Source: Pedobacter frigiditerrae
GTDB lineage: Bacteria > Bacteroidota > Bacteroidia > Sphingobacteriales > Sphingobacteriaceae
Assembly: GCF_004331645.1 (NCBI RefSeq)
Contig: NZ_SJSK01000003.1
Coordinates: forward strand, 124,301 to 188,300
DNA length: 64,000 nucleotides
Reading direction: 5' to 3'
Each line of letters opens with the position of its first letter. Position 1 is the stretch's first letter. This document shows positions 33,488 to 43,117 of this stretch, in pieces. A program made the translations under genes and the position numbers. The notes beneath the pieces are model-generated. The model was not told the DNA's origin, searched no databases, and saw only the letters and a list, made by a program, of their open reading frames with translations.

Positions 33488-34459
33488 TTAATCGAAAGCT
33501 AGAACAACATTTCCCTTTTTTTGCCCGCTTAGCACATACTCGTAGGCTTTTTCGATATCTTCCAATCTATATCTTCGGTCTATCAAAGGAGTAAACCCTT
33601 CATTCACAACAAGTTCATCAATAAACTTCATGCTTCGTTTTATAGAGTAGGGAAATGGAAATTTCACTTTTTTACCTGGCATAAAAGGAGACAATAATGC
33701 AAGGACTGGATTTTGCCAATTTTTCCCTAGTTCAGAGGATATATATATTCCTTTTGATTTCAGCAGTGGCTTGCATTTTCCAAAACTACTTTTCCCAACT
33801 GCATCAAAAATATGATCGAATTGATCATTTATTGTAGTAAAATCTTCTTTTTGATAGTCTATCACCCTTTCTGCTCCTTGCGATTTTAATACCTCAATAA
33901 ATTCAGTTTCACAGGTTACGGTTACGCGAACATTAATATGCTTTAATAATTGTAGGGCAGCATTGCCAATAGCCCCAGTTCCACCATTGATAAGAATTCG
34001 ATCTCCCGCATTCAACTTAAGATCTTTCAAGAAATAAAATGCATAGTGAGCTCCTTCCAGGCTGGCTGCTGCTTGTTCAAAGGTCACATTTTCAGGCTTT
34101 CTAAGTACTGCTTTTTTTGTCGACACCGCTAAATATTCAGCATGTGAACTTAAGCCCTGATCAAAAAAGCCATAGGCGTGGTCGCCAATTTGAAATTGGT
34201 CTACATTGTTCCCCTTGTCTACAACTATTCCCGCAAAATCGGTTCCTGTAATTGGGCGAACAGGTTTAAATAAACCAGTAAAAAGCCGAATTGCCCATGG
34301 CTTTCCCGTAAGTACACCACAATCTGTTCGGTTTACCGTGGTGGCCTTTACTTTCACTAAGATTTCATCGTCGCCAGGCCTTGGCAAAGCTATCCTGCCA
34401 ATTTCCAGTTGATCGGGAGTACAATATTCGTTCCTTATTGCGGCTTTCATCATATCCAT
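33488..34459 (-). CDS. NAD(P)-dependent medium-chain dehydrogenase (quinone oxidoreductase-like)
   Basis: 323 residues. The GroES-like N-terminal half (VKATTVNRTDCGVLTGKPW, TGTDFAGIVVDKG) is followed by a Rossmann fold (ILINGGTGAIGNAALQLLKH) and C-terminal GNVVLAFD. The catalytic zinc ligands of alcohol dehydrogenases are absent, which fits the zeta-crystallin/QOR group that reduces quinones or enones with NADPH. It starts 7 bases after the TonB-receptor stop, so it is in the same transcript. Confidence 0.9.
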   Translation of the reverse strand: MDMMKAAIRNEYCTPDQLEIGRIALPRPGDDEILVKVKATTVNRTDCGVLTGKPWAIRLFTGLFKPVRPITGTDFAGIVVDKGNNVDQFQIGDHAYGFFDQGLSSHAEYLAVSTKKAVLRKPENVTFEQAAASLEGAHYAFYFLKDLKLNAGDRILINGGTGAIGNAALQLLKHINVRVTVTCETEFIEVLKSQGAERVIDYQKEDFTTINDQFDHIFDAVGKSSFGKCKPLLKSKGIYISSELGKNWQNPVLALLSPFMPGKKVKFPFPYSIKRSMKFIDELVVNEGFTPLIDRRYRLEDIEKAYEYVLSGQKKGNVVLAFD

Positions 34460-34466
34460 TCATCAG

Positions 34467-36872
34467 TTAAAAATAGACCCTGTACATCAAATTAGGAAAC
34501 ACGGTACCCTGTTTCGTGTAACCAACAGAACCAGGTTCTCCCGGATCGTAAAACTCTGTAAGTCGACCTCTATTATTTGTAATATTATCTATGTTAAGAA
34601 AAATTTCGTGGGTTGCTCTTGGTTTGTTGATTTTATAACTAAACGACATCGTAATTTGATATAAATCTTGTAAGTCATTTTGATACGCTTTACTATAATC
34701 ATAATATCTATTGTTAGCTGGGTCTACAGCCAAGTTCCCATCTGCACCCCTTAACAACGGGATTATTTTTTTACCTCCCCCAAAAAATGCTCTGCTATTG
34801 AAGCTGATCGTCTTATTTTGTGCCTTACCAAGTTTTGGGAAATCTTTACCAAAGAGAACATTTACAAGGTAGTTTCCATTGAACCGTGTATTACGTTCGA
34901 TTCCATCAAGGGCCTTGTATGTCGAATTATAAACCGAAGCATTCACAAGGTAATAGTAATTTTTGTTAAAGAAGCGTTCAACAGTTAATTCTACTCCATA
35001 GTTTTTACCGCTTCCCTTATTTACCAAGTCAAGATACTGAAAATCGAGCCGCTCATTAATAGTCGCGAATATATTCCCTTTAGAGCTTGCTACTGGCAAG
35101 TTATACAGATCTTGATAATAGGTTTCTAACTTAACCATCATATTTTTACTAAAACGTTTCTCGTATCCCAGCACGAAATGATGCGCCTTTAATAAATCAA
35201 GGTCTTTATTAGGCTCTATATTGCTTCCGTCTGATAATTTAACCTGGGTGTAGTAATGATGAATACTTTCCATTGTACTATGTTTGCCATAGCCTGCACT
35301 TAAAGCGCTAGTCTTACTTAGTTCCCAATTGAACGATAAACGTGGCTCGATTGTACTCTTGTTGTTCAGCAAAACATTCATGTTTTGCACACCAAATACG
35401 GTAGTCACCTTTTCATTAAATCTATACCTAAAATTAATGAAATTTCTAATTGTACTGATATTTTCGTTAAAATTAACCAATGTCGATCTAACGTTCGTAC
35501 TATCTCTGAACATGCTTTGATTAAAATTGTAATCGAGCAACGCATATTTAGAGCCCACCTGTAGTTTAAGTTTCGAACTGAGTTTGTTGTTGTAGGTAAT
35601 TTCGCCCCTGTATGTCGATCTTATCAGTCGGCCTTTAAAATTTCGTTGATTAAATTCGGACGTGTCGGTCTTGAAATTCTCGAAAACATCATCGTCAATA
35701 CCTTCGCTCGAGAAAGACAGACCAGTACTGATATGGCTGTTTTTATTGATAGTTAAGGTATGGTTCATACCCAAATTCGCAAGGTGCGAACCTTTATCAT
35801 AGTCTTCACCTATTTTGTTAGGCACGAACCTGATTCCAGGTGTTTGCCAAAAGTCAGGAGATACATCTTTAAACAGAAAATTACTAAGACCCGCCAAACC
35901 AAAAAAGGAAAACAGCCCAGCCTGCTTAGTAGGCAATACAACTTTAAAAGTAGCGTCTTGAAAATTTAATGTCCCATTTAAACCCTTAACCACTCCGAGG
36001 TCGTTTAACAGCGAGACTGTAGAATAGCGATAATTCACTAAAAAGGAACCTTTATAGCCCTTTTTAAATGGTCCTTCGAATGTAAGTTCTGTGCCTAATA
36101 CACCTAAACCGAATGTTGATTCGAATTTTTCGTTATTTCCTTGCCTTAGTTTAACATCATATACTCCAGACAATACATCTCCATATTCTGCTGAAAAGGC
36201 ACCGCTATAAAAGTCTGAAGTTGCTAACAAGTTATTATTTAACGCACTAATAGAACCACCTACCGCGCTTTGATCAGAAAAATGATTGGGATTTGTAATT
36301 TGCATACCCTCTAACCGCCATTGAATATATTTAGGTGAGTTACCTCGCACAATTATATCATTGCTACCATCCTGAGAACTGGTAACCCCCGCAAAATTAG
36401 ACAGGATCCTCGATGGATCGTTGAAGCCACCTGCATATCTATTCGTCTGTTCTGGAGAAATAGACCGACCACTTACCAAGGTCATATCATTTAAGGGCTG
36501 ACCTTTGTTTTTATCGAAAGTTAATACTATTCCTTCCAGTTGAGCAACAGCTTCTTGCATATTTATATTTAAAACGGTTTCCTTGCCCGAATTAACAACA
36601 ATATTAGGAAGTATAATTTTTTCGTATCCCACGTTTGACACGTATAAGGTAATTCTTCCAATTGGCATATTAGCGAACCTAAAGCTCCCGTCTTTGTCGG
36701 TTAGTATAACCTTTAAAGGATTACTGCCAGCGACGGATATGGTGGCACCCTCTATAGGCTGCTTACTGTCTTGGTCTGTTATTACTCCCCTCACAGTTTG
36801 ATCGAAATTTTGGGAGAAAGCTGAGGTGAATAAGAAAAATAAAAAGAAAACGATTGTACTTATTTGTTTCAT
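34467..36872 (-). CDS. TonB-dependent receptor with carboxypeptidase-regulatory-like domain
   Basis: 801 residues. Signal peptide (ISTIVFFLFFLFTSAFSQ), CarboxypepD_reg-like domain (~25-110, GVITDQDSKQPIEGATISVAG), plug (RILSNFAGVTSSQDGSNDIIVRGNSP, AEYGDVLSGVYDVKLRQG) and a barrel ending in NLMYRVYF with a terminal Phe. It is not of the SusC type (no SusD neighbour, shorter barrel). The imported ligand is unknown. It is first gene of a likely operon with the dehydrogenase and the Crp-like regulator. Confidence 0.93.
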   Translation of the reverse strand: MKQISTIVFFLFFLFTSAFSQNFDQTVRGVITDQDSKQPIEGATISVAGSNPLKVILTDKDGSFRFANMPIGRITLYVSNVGYEKIILPNIVVNSGKETVLNINMQEAVAQLEGIVLTFDKNKGQPLNDMTLVSGRSISPEQTNRYAGGFNDPSRILSNFAGVTSSQDGSNDIIVRGNSPKYIQWRLEGMQITNPNHFSDQSAVGGSISALNNNLLATSDFYSGAFSAEYGDVLSGVYDVKLRQGNNEKFESTFGLGVLGTELTFEGPFKKGYKGSFLVNYRYSTVSLLNDLGVVKGLNGTLNFQDATFKVVLPTKQAGLFSFFGLAGLSNFLFKDVSPDFWQTPGIRFVPNKIGEDYDKGSHLANLGMNHTLTINKNSHISTGLSFSSEGIDDDVFENFKTDTSEFNQRNFKGRLIRSTYRGEITYNNKLSSKLKLQVGSKYALLDYNFNQSMFRDSTNVRSTLVNFNENISTIRNFINFRYRFNEKVTTVFGVQNMNVLLNNKSTIEPRLSFNWELSKTSALSAGYGKHSTMESIHHYYTQVKLSDGSNIEPNKDLDLLKAHHFVLGYEKRFSKNMMVKLETYYQDLYNLPVASSKGNIFATINERLDFQYLDLVNKGSGKNYGVELTVERFFNKNYYYLVNASVYNSTYKALDGIERNTRFNGNYLVNVLFGKDFPKLGKAQNKTISFNSRAFFGGGKKIIPLLRGADGNLAVDPANNRYYDYSKAYQNDLQDLYQITMSFSYKINKPRATHEIFLNIDNITNNRGRLTEFYDPGEPGSVGYTKQGTVFPNLMYRVYF

Positions 36873-37019
36873 ATTATATACGTTTTAAAAGACTGAGTGC
36901 AAAACAACTCTAACTTTTAAACATATTTCTTGACTTCGGTTATTTAATGAAAATCGCGGTGTGTTAAATCAAATGCAAACCTATGTGGTCGTATTTTTTA
37001 ATGACAAAGGTATTTCAGG

Positions 37020-37450
37020 GAAAGTGACCGCTCATTCCGATGCAAACTGACTCCCCTTATTCTGGTGGAAGGTGGGCTTTTTAGCGCTTTAGGGTATTTT
37101 TTTTCCAATAATTAGTTGCCTTCTTTATAAAACAGGTAGAATTAAAGGCTACAGAACCTCGTCTGGTAGCTGTTTGACCTCAGCGTCGTCTGGAGGATTC
37201 GAGCCGTTCGTAAGGCTATTTGAGATGGTTGGTCAAGACGGAAAGGATAGGCCTTTATAGTGCCTGTATTGTAATCAAAAATGCAGTCTGAAGATCGAAG
37301 ATGTAATTTTTAGGAGCGTCCGGGTTAGTAGTTTTTTAGTATTAAAAGGATTAGTTTACATTCGGTTAAACAAAAGAGATCATTCCTACCTCTTACTATA
37401 GCCAATCAGGCGGCCACTTTACATCGGAATAAAGGGGATGCTTTCTCGGA
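37020..37450. mobile_element. IS21-like end sequences, internally deleted element
   Basis: A segment at 37020-37068 (GAAAGTGACCGCTCATTCCG onward) has an inverted partner at 37403-37450 that shares ATTCCGATG and the flanking GAAAG...CC blocks. Sequences of this kind bracket IS21-family elements of Bacteroidota; that assignment is from memory. The ~330 bases between encode no transposase (no istA or istB). The element explains most of the 715-base gap 36873-37588; the rest shows nothing else. Confidence 0.5.
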
Positions 37451-37588
37451 AACATATAAATTTCAAAGCCCATTTGCTTTAGCATAGATAAAATGAGCAG
37501 GATTTAACCTTTCTAGTCATTTTTAGAAAATCTATGTCAATCAAGATTTTTCTTTTAGGTTACTTTAAGGAACAAATGGGTATCATCC

Positions 37589-38134
37589 TCAGCACCGGTT
37601 TTTGCTAAAGTCACGTTTAAAAAGTATCTTATTATTAAGCTCAATATGGTCGCCCGATACAATCAAATATGGATGATTGGGAGAATACCCTGCGCTACGG
37701 CTTTTTACAATTATTTTGTCGTTAACCTTCAGGCTATTTAACTGCTGAAATTCCTTTAGACTAAACTGCATCATGTATTCTTCACCATTGATCCTGACTA
37801 TGATCCATTTTGGTTCTACTGATTTACCGTTTGCGTGCTGAAAAGTAACTGAGGTTACCAAGGCCTCCATATTGGTGAAAGCCTTAATATACTTGCTTAT
37901 TTTATCATGACTGGCATGCACTTTTTTGCCTTCAGGAGAAACCTCCCATTCTTTGTACTTTATACCGTCAGGAGAAGCCTCCCATTTTTTCCTGTCCTCC
38001 ACCATACGGGCTTTCCTTTCAGCAATGGACATTGGCTTGGTTTCATTTTTAGTTTCACGATTTGCAAATACCAGACCGCTCACCACAACCAGCGGTAAGA
38101 TCAGCATATAGATGGTTTTTTTCATATGTTTCAT
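37589..38134 (-). CDS. exported protein of unknown function
   Basis: 181 residues with a signal peptide (KKTIYMLILPLVVVSGLVFA). An internal tandem motif follows: KWEASPDGIKYKEW then WEVSPEGKKVHAS, two copies of a ~12-residue W..SP.G.K unit. The C-terminal ~110 residues are beta-rich (ALVTSVTFQHANGKSVEPKW, IIVRINGEEYMMQF, VNDKIIVKSRSAG). No known family is recognised. It stands alone next to the IS21-like scar. Confidence 0.65.
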   Translation of the reverse strand: MKHMKKTIYMLILPLVVVSGLVFANRETKNETKPMSIAERKARMVEDRKKWEASPDGIKYKEWEVSPEGKKVHASHDKISKYIKAFTNMEALVTSVTFQHANGKSVEPKWIIVRINGEEYMMQFSLKEFQQLNSLKVNDKIIVKSRSAGYSPNHPYLIVSGDHIELNNKILFKRDFSKNRC

Positions 38135-38425
38135 ATCCCTTCAAATTGATTAAGCGAATCTAGTTTGATATTTTTCGGATTGAGCGATTTGGATTGTAAA
38201 TTAAAATGTAAATTTTGTAAATAAATCGTAAATAGTATTTGATATGGGGGTATTCTAAAAGTGGTTAAATCTTTTGATCCAAACGATAGAATAAATACCA
38301 ATCTAGTACCTGCTAAATAATAAAACATCACCTCATGTATTTTGCACCTCATAGCAATTGTTTTTTTGAGGAAAAAACCAAAGGCTTACTTAAGCAGATT
38401 GTTTTTAAACCACACATCGGCTAAA

Positions 38426-39238
38426 TTATCTCGTTTTAGTGATCTTTAGCTCATCGCCAATGCGTAATAAGCCTAGGTTAGTATGCATTATATTGTGCCC
38501 GAATAGTATTTTCTGACCAAAATTCCTGTAGGTAGAAAGTGTTTTTAATGGCTCTTGACTTTTTTCTCCTGTCTGTTGATCTACGGTAATCATTATACAT
38601 CGGCTACAAGGTTTGGCGCTATAGAATTGAACCTCGCCAATTGAAAATTCAGTAATGTCATCTTCAAGGTGTGCCTCACCACCAGTAAAGACTAGATTGG
38701 GACGAAAACGGTCCATACCAATTTGATGCGCTAATTTTGTGTTCAATAAGTCTAATGAAGATTGCCCGATAATAAGGCTAGGATAGGCATCAGCAAAACC
38801 TACAGTCTCAGCATGATGCGCATATCTTGGGTCAACTTTACGGTTTTCTGTTTGTGGCATTTTTACCAGTTTAGCATCCATTTGCAGGTAGGCCGAAAAC
38901 CATTTGCTAACTTTGGTACTCACTTCCAAGCCTGTACAATGGTCATCCCATATATTTACCGCGATTGGTGAATCGAGGTGTTCAGCTATCGAAAAAGAGA
39001 TGTTTTGATTTGGCTTGTGTTTGTGTTGGACAGTGACTGTAGTAGCAGTAATGCTGGTTTGTAGGAGTGCAAGTTGGTGGTATTTTCGTTGACTAATGAA
39101 TGTGTCTTCCTGATCAATTAGCATCCATTCTCGGTCATGTTCAAGTCCACGGTTACTGATATAACCCTGCTGAAGCGCAATGCCCCCTAGCGATTTGATT
39201 GGGTAAATGAATAGCTGTGAAAGGTGAAGTTTATCCAT
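38426..39238 (-). CDS. MOSC-domain protein with N-terminal beta-barrel domain
   Basis: 270 residues from the ATG at 39238 (start of MDKLHLSQLFIYPIKSLGG, the usual head of the family); the frame extends 17 codons upstream without similarity. The MOSC_N domain is followed by the MOSC domain with the conserved Cys in AKPCSRCIMITVDQQTGE. The family binds molybdenum or sulfur groups as in YcbX and mARC, which reduce N-hydroxylated compounds. A truncated duplicate of its 3' end lies at 14101-14292. Confidence 0.9.
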   Translation of the reverse strand: MDKLHLSQLFIYPIKSLGGIALQQGYISNRGLEHDREWMLIDQEDTFISQRKYHQLALLQTSITATTVTVQHKHKPNQNISFSIAEHLDSPIAVNIWDDHCTGLEVSTKVSKWFSAYLQMDAKLVKMPQTENRKVDPRYAHHAETVGFADAYPSLIIGQSSLDLLNTKLAHQIGMDRFRPNLVFTGGEAHLEDDITEFSIGEVQFYSAKPCSRCIMITVDQQTGEKSQEPLKTLSTYRNFGQKILFGHNIMHTNLGLLRIGDELKITKTR

Positions 39239-39407
39239 TTTTAAAGATAAACAAGATTTTGCAGATATAGTAGATCGGTTGAAACTCAAAGGACCAAAAA
39301 AGGAGCCTTTTTATTGGTTTTAAGCTCAGCGTTGAAAGACTAAATAATAAACCCTATCCCTAAAAACCTTCCCCATTTGTCATCTAAAAATAATAAGAAA
39401 TAATAAT

Positions 39408-39456
39408 GGAACAATCGTTCCGAATTTGATTATATATTTGTGGAACGATTATTCCA
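39408..39456 (+). promoter_or_regulatory. paired palindromic operators around a TATATTTG promoter box
   Basis: GGAACAATCGTTCC (39408-39421) is a palindrome with 5-base arms. TGGAACGATTATTCCA (39441-39456) has related arms. They are centred 34 bases apart with the -7-type box TATATTTG (39433-39440) between them, upstream of the SDR gene (ATG 39480). They are the probable binding sites of the TetR protein encoded two genes on. Confidence 0.7.
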
Positions 39457-39479
39457 ATAAGGGGATAGCAAAGATAAAC

Positions 39480-40229
39480 ATGAAAAAATTAGAAAATAAA
39501 ATAGCCGTAATTACAGGCGCTTCAAAAGGTATTGGTGCTGGTATTGCTAAAAGTCTTGCTGCAGCAGGAGCAAGTGTAGTTGTAAATTATGCTTCTGCAA
39601 AAGCTGGTGCAGATCAAGTGGTTGAAGAAATTACCGCAGCAGGAGGCAAGGCAATCGCTATCCAGGGCAATGTGACCAATGCAACAGATTTAGCCAAATT
39701 ATTTGACGAAACCAATACCACTTTCGGTCCAGTTGATATCTTGGTAAACAATGCAGGCGTTTATCAATTTGGTGCCATTGAAGAAATTACAGCAGAAGAC
39801 TTTCACCGCCAATTTGATACCAATGTACTTGGTTTGTTGTTGAGCACACAAGGCGCATTGAAACATTTCAATTTAGGTGGTGGTAGCATCATTAACATTG
39901 GATCGGCAGTAACTGCCATCACACCGGTGGCAAGCTCAATTTACACGGCAACCAAAGGTGCCGTTGACTCAATTACGCAAGTATTGGCTAAAGAATTGGG
40001 TGCTAAGAATATCCGTGTAAACTCCATCAATCCAGGTATGGTAGAAACTGAAGGCACACATACTGCTGGTTTTATTGGCAGCGATTTCCAAAAAGAAGCC
40101 ATTGCTTCAACGCCATTAGGTCGTGGTGGTAACCCAGATGATATTGCTGATATCGCAGTATTTTTGGCTTCGGAAGATTCTCGTTGGTTAACTGGCGAAA
40201 TCCTGATTGCAAGTGGTGGCGTAAGGTAG
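39480..40229 (+). CDS. short-chain dehydrogenase/reductase
   Basis: 249 residues from the ATG at 39480; the frame runs further upstream but through the promoter box. Classical SDR motifs: TGASKGIGAG for the cofactor, NNAG, catalytic Ser in NIGSAV, Tyr155-x-x-x-Lys159 (YTATK) and the C-terminal FLASEDSRWLTGEILIASGG. It reduces or oxidises a carbonyl or alcohol with NAD(P)H; the substrate is unknown. It is followed by the tetR-like gene, and the pair is probably autoregulated. Confidence 0.95.
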   Translation: MKKLENKIAVITGASKGIGAGIAKSLAAAGASVVVNYASAKAGADQVVEEITAAGGKAIAIQGNVTNATDLAKLFDETNTTFGPVDILVNNAGVYQFGAIEEITAEDFHRQFDTNVLGLLLSTQGALKHFNLGGGSIINIGSAVTAITPVASSIYTATKGAVDSITQVLAKELGAKNIRVNSINPGMVETEGTHTAGFIGSDFQKEAIASTPLGRGGNPDDIADIAVFLASEDSRWLTGEILIASGGVR

Positions 40230-40297
40230 TGCTTCGTTTTACGAGAATTAATTTAAAATGAATAGCTTTGCTTTATTAAGCAAGGCTATTTCTGGTT

Positions 40298-40879
40298 ATG
40301 GCAAGAACGAAAGATTTTGATGAGAATGAGGTGCTGACCAAGGCAATCCAACTTTTTTGGCATAAGGGCTACAATGCTACTTCTATGCAGGATTTGGTAG
40401 ATGCACTGGGCATTAGTCGCTCGAGTTTGTACGATACCTATAGTGATAAACACACCCTATTTTTAAAAGCATTAGAAAGCTACCAGCTGGCTGGAAATGC
40501 AAAAATCAACGAAATTATAGATCAATCAAGTTCTGCGAAAGAAACGGTGATTAAGTTGATGGAATTGGCCACCAATGATTTAGTGGGCGATAAACAGCAG
40601 AAAGGCTGTTTCATGGTAAATGCCGAAGTTGAGGTAGCACCACATGATCAAGAAGTAAGTAAACTGGTTTGCCAAAACGAAAAGCAAATGGAAACCGCTT
40701 TTTTTCAGGTCATTAAAAAAGGTCAGGAAAGTGGAGAGATTAAAAATACGCAGGATGCATTGGTACTGGCCAAATTTATCTTCAATGCGGTAAAGGGAAT
40801 GCAGGTTACGGCAAAAACTAGTCCAGATGCCACCAGTTTTGGTAATATTGTTAAGCTAACAGTAGCGGTGTTGGATTAA
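40298..40879 (+). CDS. TetR/AcrR-family repressor
   Basis: 193 residues. The N-terminal HTH is clear (FDENEVLTKAIQLFWHKGYNATSMQDLVDALGISRSSLYDTY); the C-terminal part resembles the TetR_C group with a ligand pocket (GDKQQKGCFMVNAEVEVAPHD). It begins 68 bases after the SDR stop on the same strand. It likely represses the SDR promoter through the two palindromes at 39408-39456. Confidence 0.94.
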   Translation: MARTKDFDENEVLTKAIQLFWHKGYNATSMQDLVDALGISRSSLYDTYSDKHTLFLKALESYQLAGNAKINEIIDQSSSAKETVIKLMELATNDLVGDKQQKGCFMVNAEVEVAPHDQEVSKLVCQNEKQMETAFFQVIKKGQESGEIKNTQDALVLAKFIFNAVKGMQVTAKTSPDATSFGNIVKLTVAVLD

Positions 40880-40967
40880 GCTTGACTAAATGCTATTAAT
40901 TTTGCATTTAAGTGGTTCGACTCAGGTGCTGGATACAATTGTGTTAGTAAGATTGTTAAGTAAAATG

Positions 40968-40995
40968 AAAAGCCAATAGAGATATTGGCTTTTTT
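40968..40995 (+). terminator. terminator of the SDR-tetR operon
   Basis: AGCCAATA (40971-40978), loop GAGA, TATTGGCT (40983-40990), followed by T-run to 40995; the stem extends into AAA/TTT. Confidence 0.9.
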
Positions 40996-41521
40996 GATTT
41001 CCACCTTTATGAGGTGCTTTACATATTTTTATCTTCCAATTCCGCTATTATTTTTTTCTTAACAGAAGCCAATCTTGTCTTTTTATTTTTCTCCACCATT
41101 TTATCAGTAATCCAAATGTTCTAATTTATGACGCATTGGGATTAAAAGTGTTACCACGCAAACAGGAAAGCTCGTTAAAATTAAGTGAGGGTTATTTTTA
41201 ATTACAAAAAATCCTACTCTAAAACAAGCGTAAAAACACGTTTTAAAAAGGGTGTTTTTACGCTTGACTTCAGTTTTTTGGCGCAGTATATTTGTGAATG
41301 TATAATGAAAATGAATAAAATAAACAGTTGTTAAACAGGTGTTTATCGTACTGTATAGTCGCATTTACCTATTGACAAAAATATAAAAGTCTGGGGATTT
41401 ATGCTGCCTAGCAATTGTACAAGGTTCAGTATTAGGAATTATATTGAATTTTGGATTTAATTATAGAAATTAGGAAACCGGATTAGCCTTTACAGTGAGT
41501 TAAAACATTAATCAAATAGAA
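40996..41521. other. intergenic region upstream of the amidohydrolase
   Basis: Contains a short minus-strand coding-like run ending at ~41022 (MVEKNKKTRLASVKKKI, 26 codons) and the inverted repeat/promoter pair at 41225-41294. Nothing else is seen. Confidence 0.4.
41225..41294 (+). promoter_or_regulatory. 15-bp perfect inverted repeat abutting a promoter
   Basis: CAAGCGTAAAAACAC (41225-41239) and its exact complement (41252-41266) flank a 12-base loop. The right arm ends in TTG, 20 bases before TATATTTG (41287-41294), which fits the Bacteroidota -33/-7 promoter. The repeat could be an operator or an mRNA hairpin. The amidohydrolase ATG is 228 bases further. Confidence 0.55.
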
Positions 41522-42922
41522 ATGTCATATACACCAAAACAGCTAGAGTTTATTGAAAAAGCACGCCAAAGAATCAGTCAAGACCCAAGGTCAAGACTAA
41601 GTTCTGTTACAAAAGATGTAATAGAAAGAAACAACTTCGTTTTTGATGCCCATTGCCATTTATTTGACAGTAAATGCATTAATGTCATGTATTTGGCCAT
41701 AAGAATGATTGCTGGAATTCCTGAAATGCTTAAGCCTACAGCATATAAAATATTAACAGGAAATTCAATGCCTCACGAGATGAAGATCGCCTCCACCAAA
41801 GAATTGGTAGAAAACATTTATGACGACCCGTCTATCATAGGCTCTATTTCAGATGTTGAAGAAGCCGTAAACAAGATGAAATTAAATTTGGATTTGATTG
41901 AATTGGAAAGGGCAACATCAAATAAGGTAGAGCTTTCTAAACTTGGCCTAGGTGAATTTTTGAGAAGATGTAGATTTATTCTGAACCTATTGGGCTCAAA
42001 GAAAATGGAGGATGTTTATAAGTCTTTTCGTGATAAATATGGGATACACCATGTTAATAGGGAATTAAGTGGTGAGGATTGTGAACTTGTAACCATAGCA
42101 CTGGGTATGGATTTGAATATGGCATGGGATAATTCTATCAAGAAAAGCCAACAGGAACAAAACAAGGAATTGTCGGAATTGTCGGCTCAATACCCAGTAT
42201 TGCCCTTCTTGCCAATAGACCCTAGAAGAGCTGATCATGACAACAATAGTTCAGAGGAAAACTTATATGATGTTTTCCTTAGTGCTTTTGATTCGGTAGA
42301 ACCCAAATTCTTTGGAGTTAAGTGTTATCCAGCTCTTGGATATGCTCCAACAGATTCTAGGTTAAAACCGATTTTTCAAATTTGTGCAGAAAAGAATATT
42401 CCCATTATGACACATTGTGGAGGAGAGTCAGTATCCACATTCGCAAAGCCACTTTTTGTAAACCGAAATGGAATTGAGCAAGAAATAAAGCAAAGCACAA
42501 GGACTGCAAAAGCCAGGATCTTGAATGAACCTATTGAATGGGCGCCTGTATTGGAAGAATTTCAAGGACTAAAACTTTGCTTTGGCCATTTTGGATCTGG
42601 AAAAGCGTGGTCGGAACCAAATAGCATTTATTCAAAAAGGGTGCAAATAATAATGGATCTTATGAAAAAGCATCAGGTTTATTCAGACTTTTCGTTCAAC
42701 CTAGAATCTGAGCAGGCAACTGCTAAGTTTATGGAGAAACTAAAGGAAGATAACGAAGAGGGAGATCTTATAAGAAGTAGAACAATGTTTGGTACTGATT
42801 TTTGGGTGGTATTACCAATGTCGAACTTAAACCTTGATCAGCGAAAATTTTTAGACCAATTAGGTGTTATGAAAGAGAATCTATTACGTAAAAATGTGAT
42901 ATCATTTTTGGGATTAGTGTAG
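41522..42922 (+). CDS. amidohydrolase-superfamily (amidohydrolase_2-like) protein
   Basis: 466 residues. A TIM-barrel metal hydrolase is indicated by FDAHCHLFD (HxH ligands, ~38-46), KFFGVKCYPALGYAP (strand with Lys), MTHCGGE (His ligand), LCFGHFG (His) and FGTDFWV (catalytic Asp). Residues 90-180 form a helical insertion not typical of the smallest members. The reaction is unknown (hydrolysis or decarboxylation in this group). The next gene, 195 bases downstream, is a broken SLATT gene. Confidence 0.85.
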   Translation: MSYTPKQLEFIEKARQRISQDPRSRLSSVTKDVIERNNFVFDAHCHLFDSKCINVMYLAIRMIAGIPEMLKPTAYKILTGNSMPHEMKIASTKELVENIYDDPSIIGSISDVEEAVNKMKLNLDLIELERATSNKVELSKLGLGEFLRRCRFILNLLGSKKMEDVYKSFRDKYGIHHVNRELSGEDCELVTIALGMDLNMAWDNSIKKSQQEQNKELSELSAQYPVLPFLPIDPRRADHDNNSSEENLYDVFLSAFDSVEPKFFGVKCYPALGYAPTDSRLKPIFQICAEKNIPIMTHCGGESVSTFAKPLFVNRNGIEQEIKQSTRTAKARILNEPIEWAPVLEEFQGLKLCFGHFGSGKAWSEPNSIYSKRVQIIMDLMKKHQVYSDFSFNLESEQATAKFMEKLKEDNEEGDLIRSRTMFGTDFWVVLPMSNLNLDQRKFLDQLGVMKENLLRKNVISFLGLV

Positions 42923-43117
42923 CTTCTTTGTTCTTTTTATTAAATAGAAAGGCACTAAATGAATGTTCCATCAAGTAAGTCCTTCAAAGAAAATGAACTT
43001 TTGTACGGCTATTAAGCAGTAGTTCTGAAATGACCTATATTTACTAAATTGAAAACAATGAGCAGCTAACCCCATTAGGAAACCTACATTGCCAAATTTT
43101 CATCAAACAAAATAGTA

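Noticed and set aside
41104..41364. 86-codon minus-strand ORF
   Set aside because: It spans the inverted repeat and promoter of the amidohydrolase and has no family resemblance.
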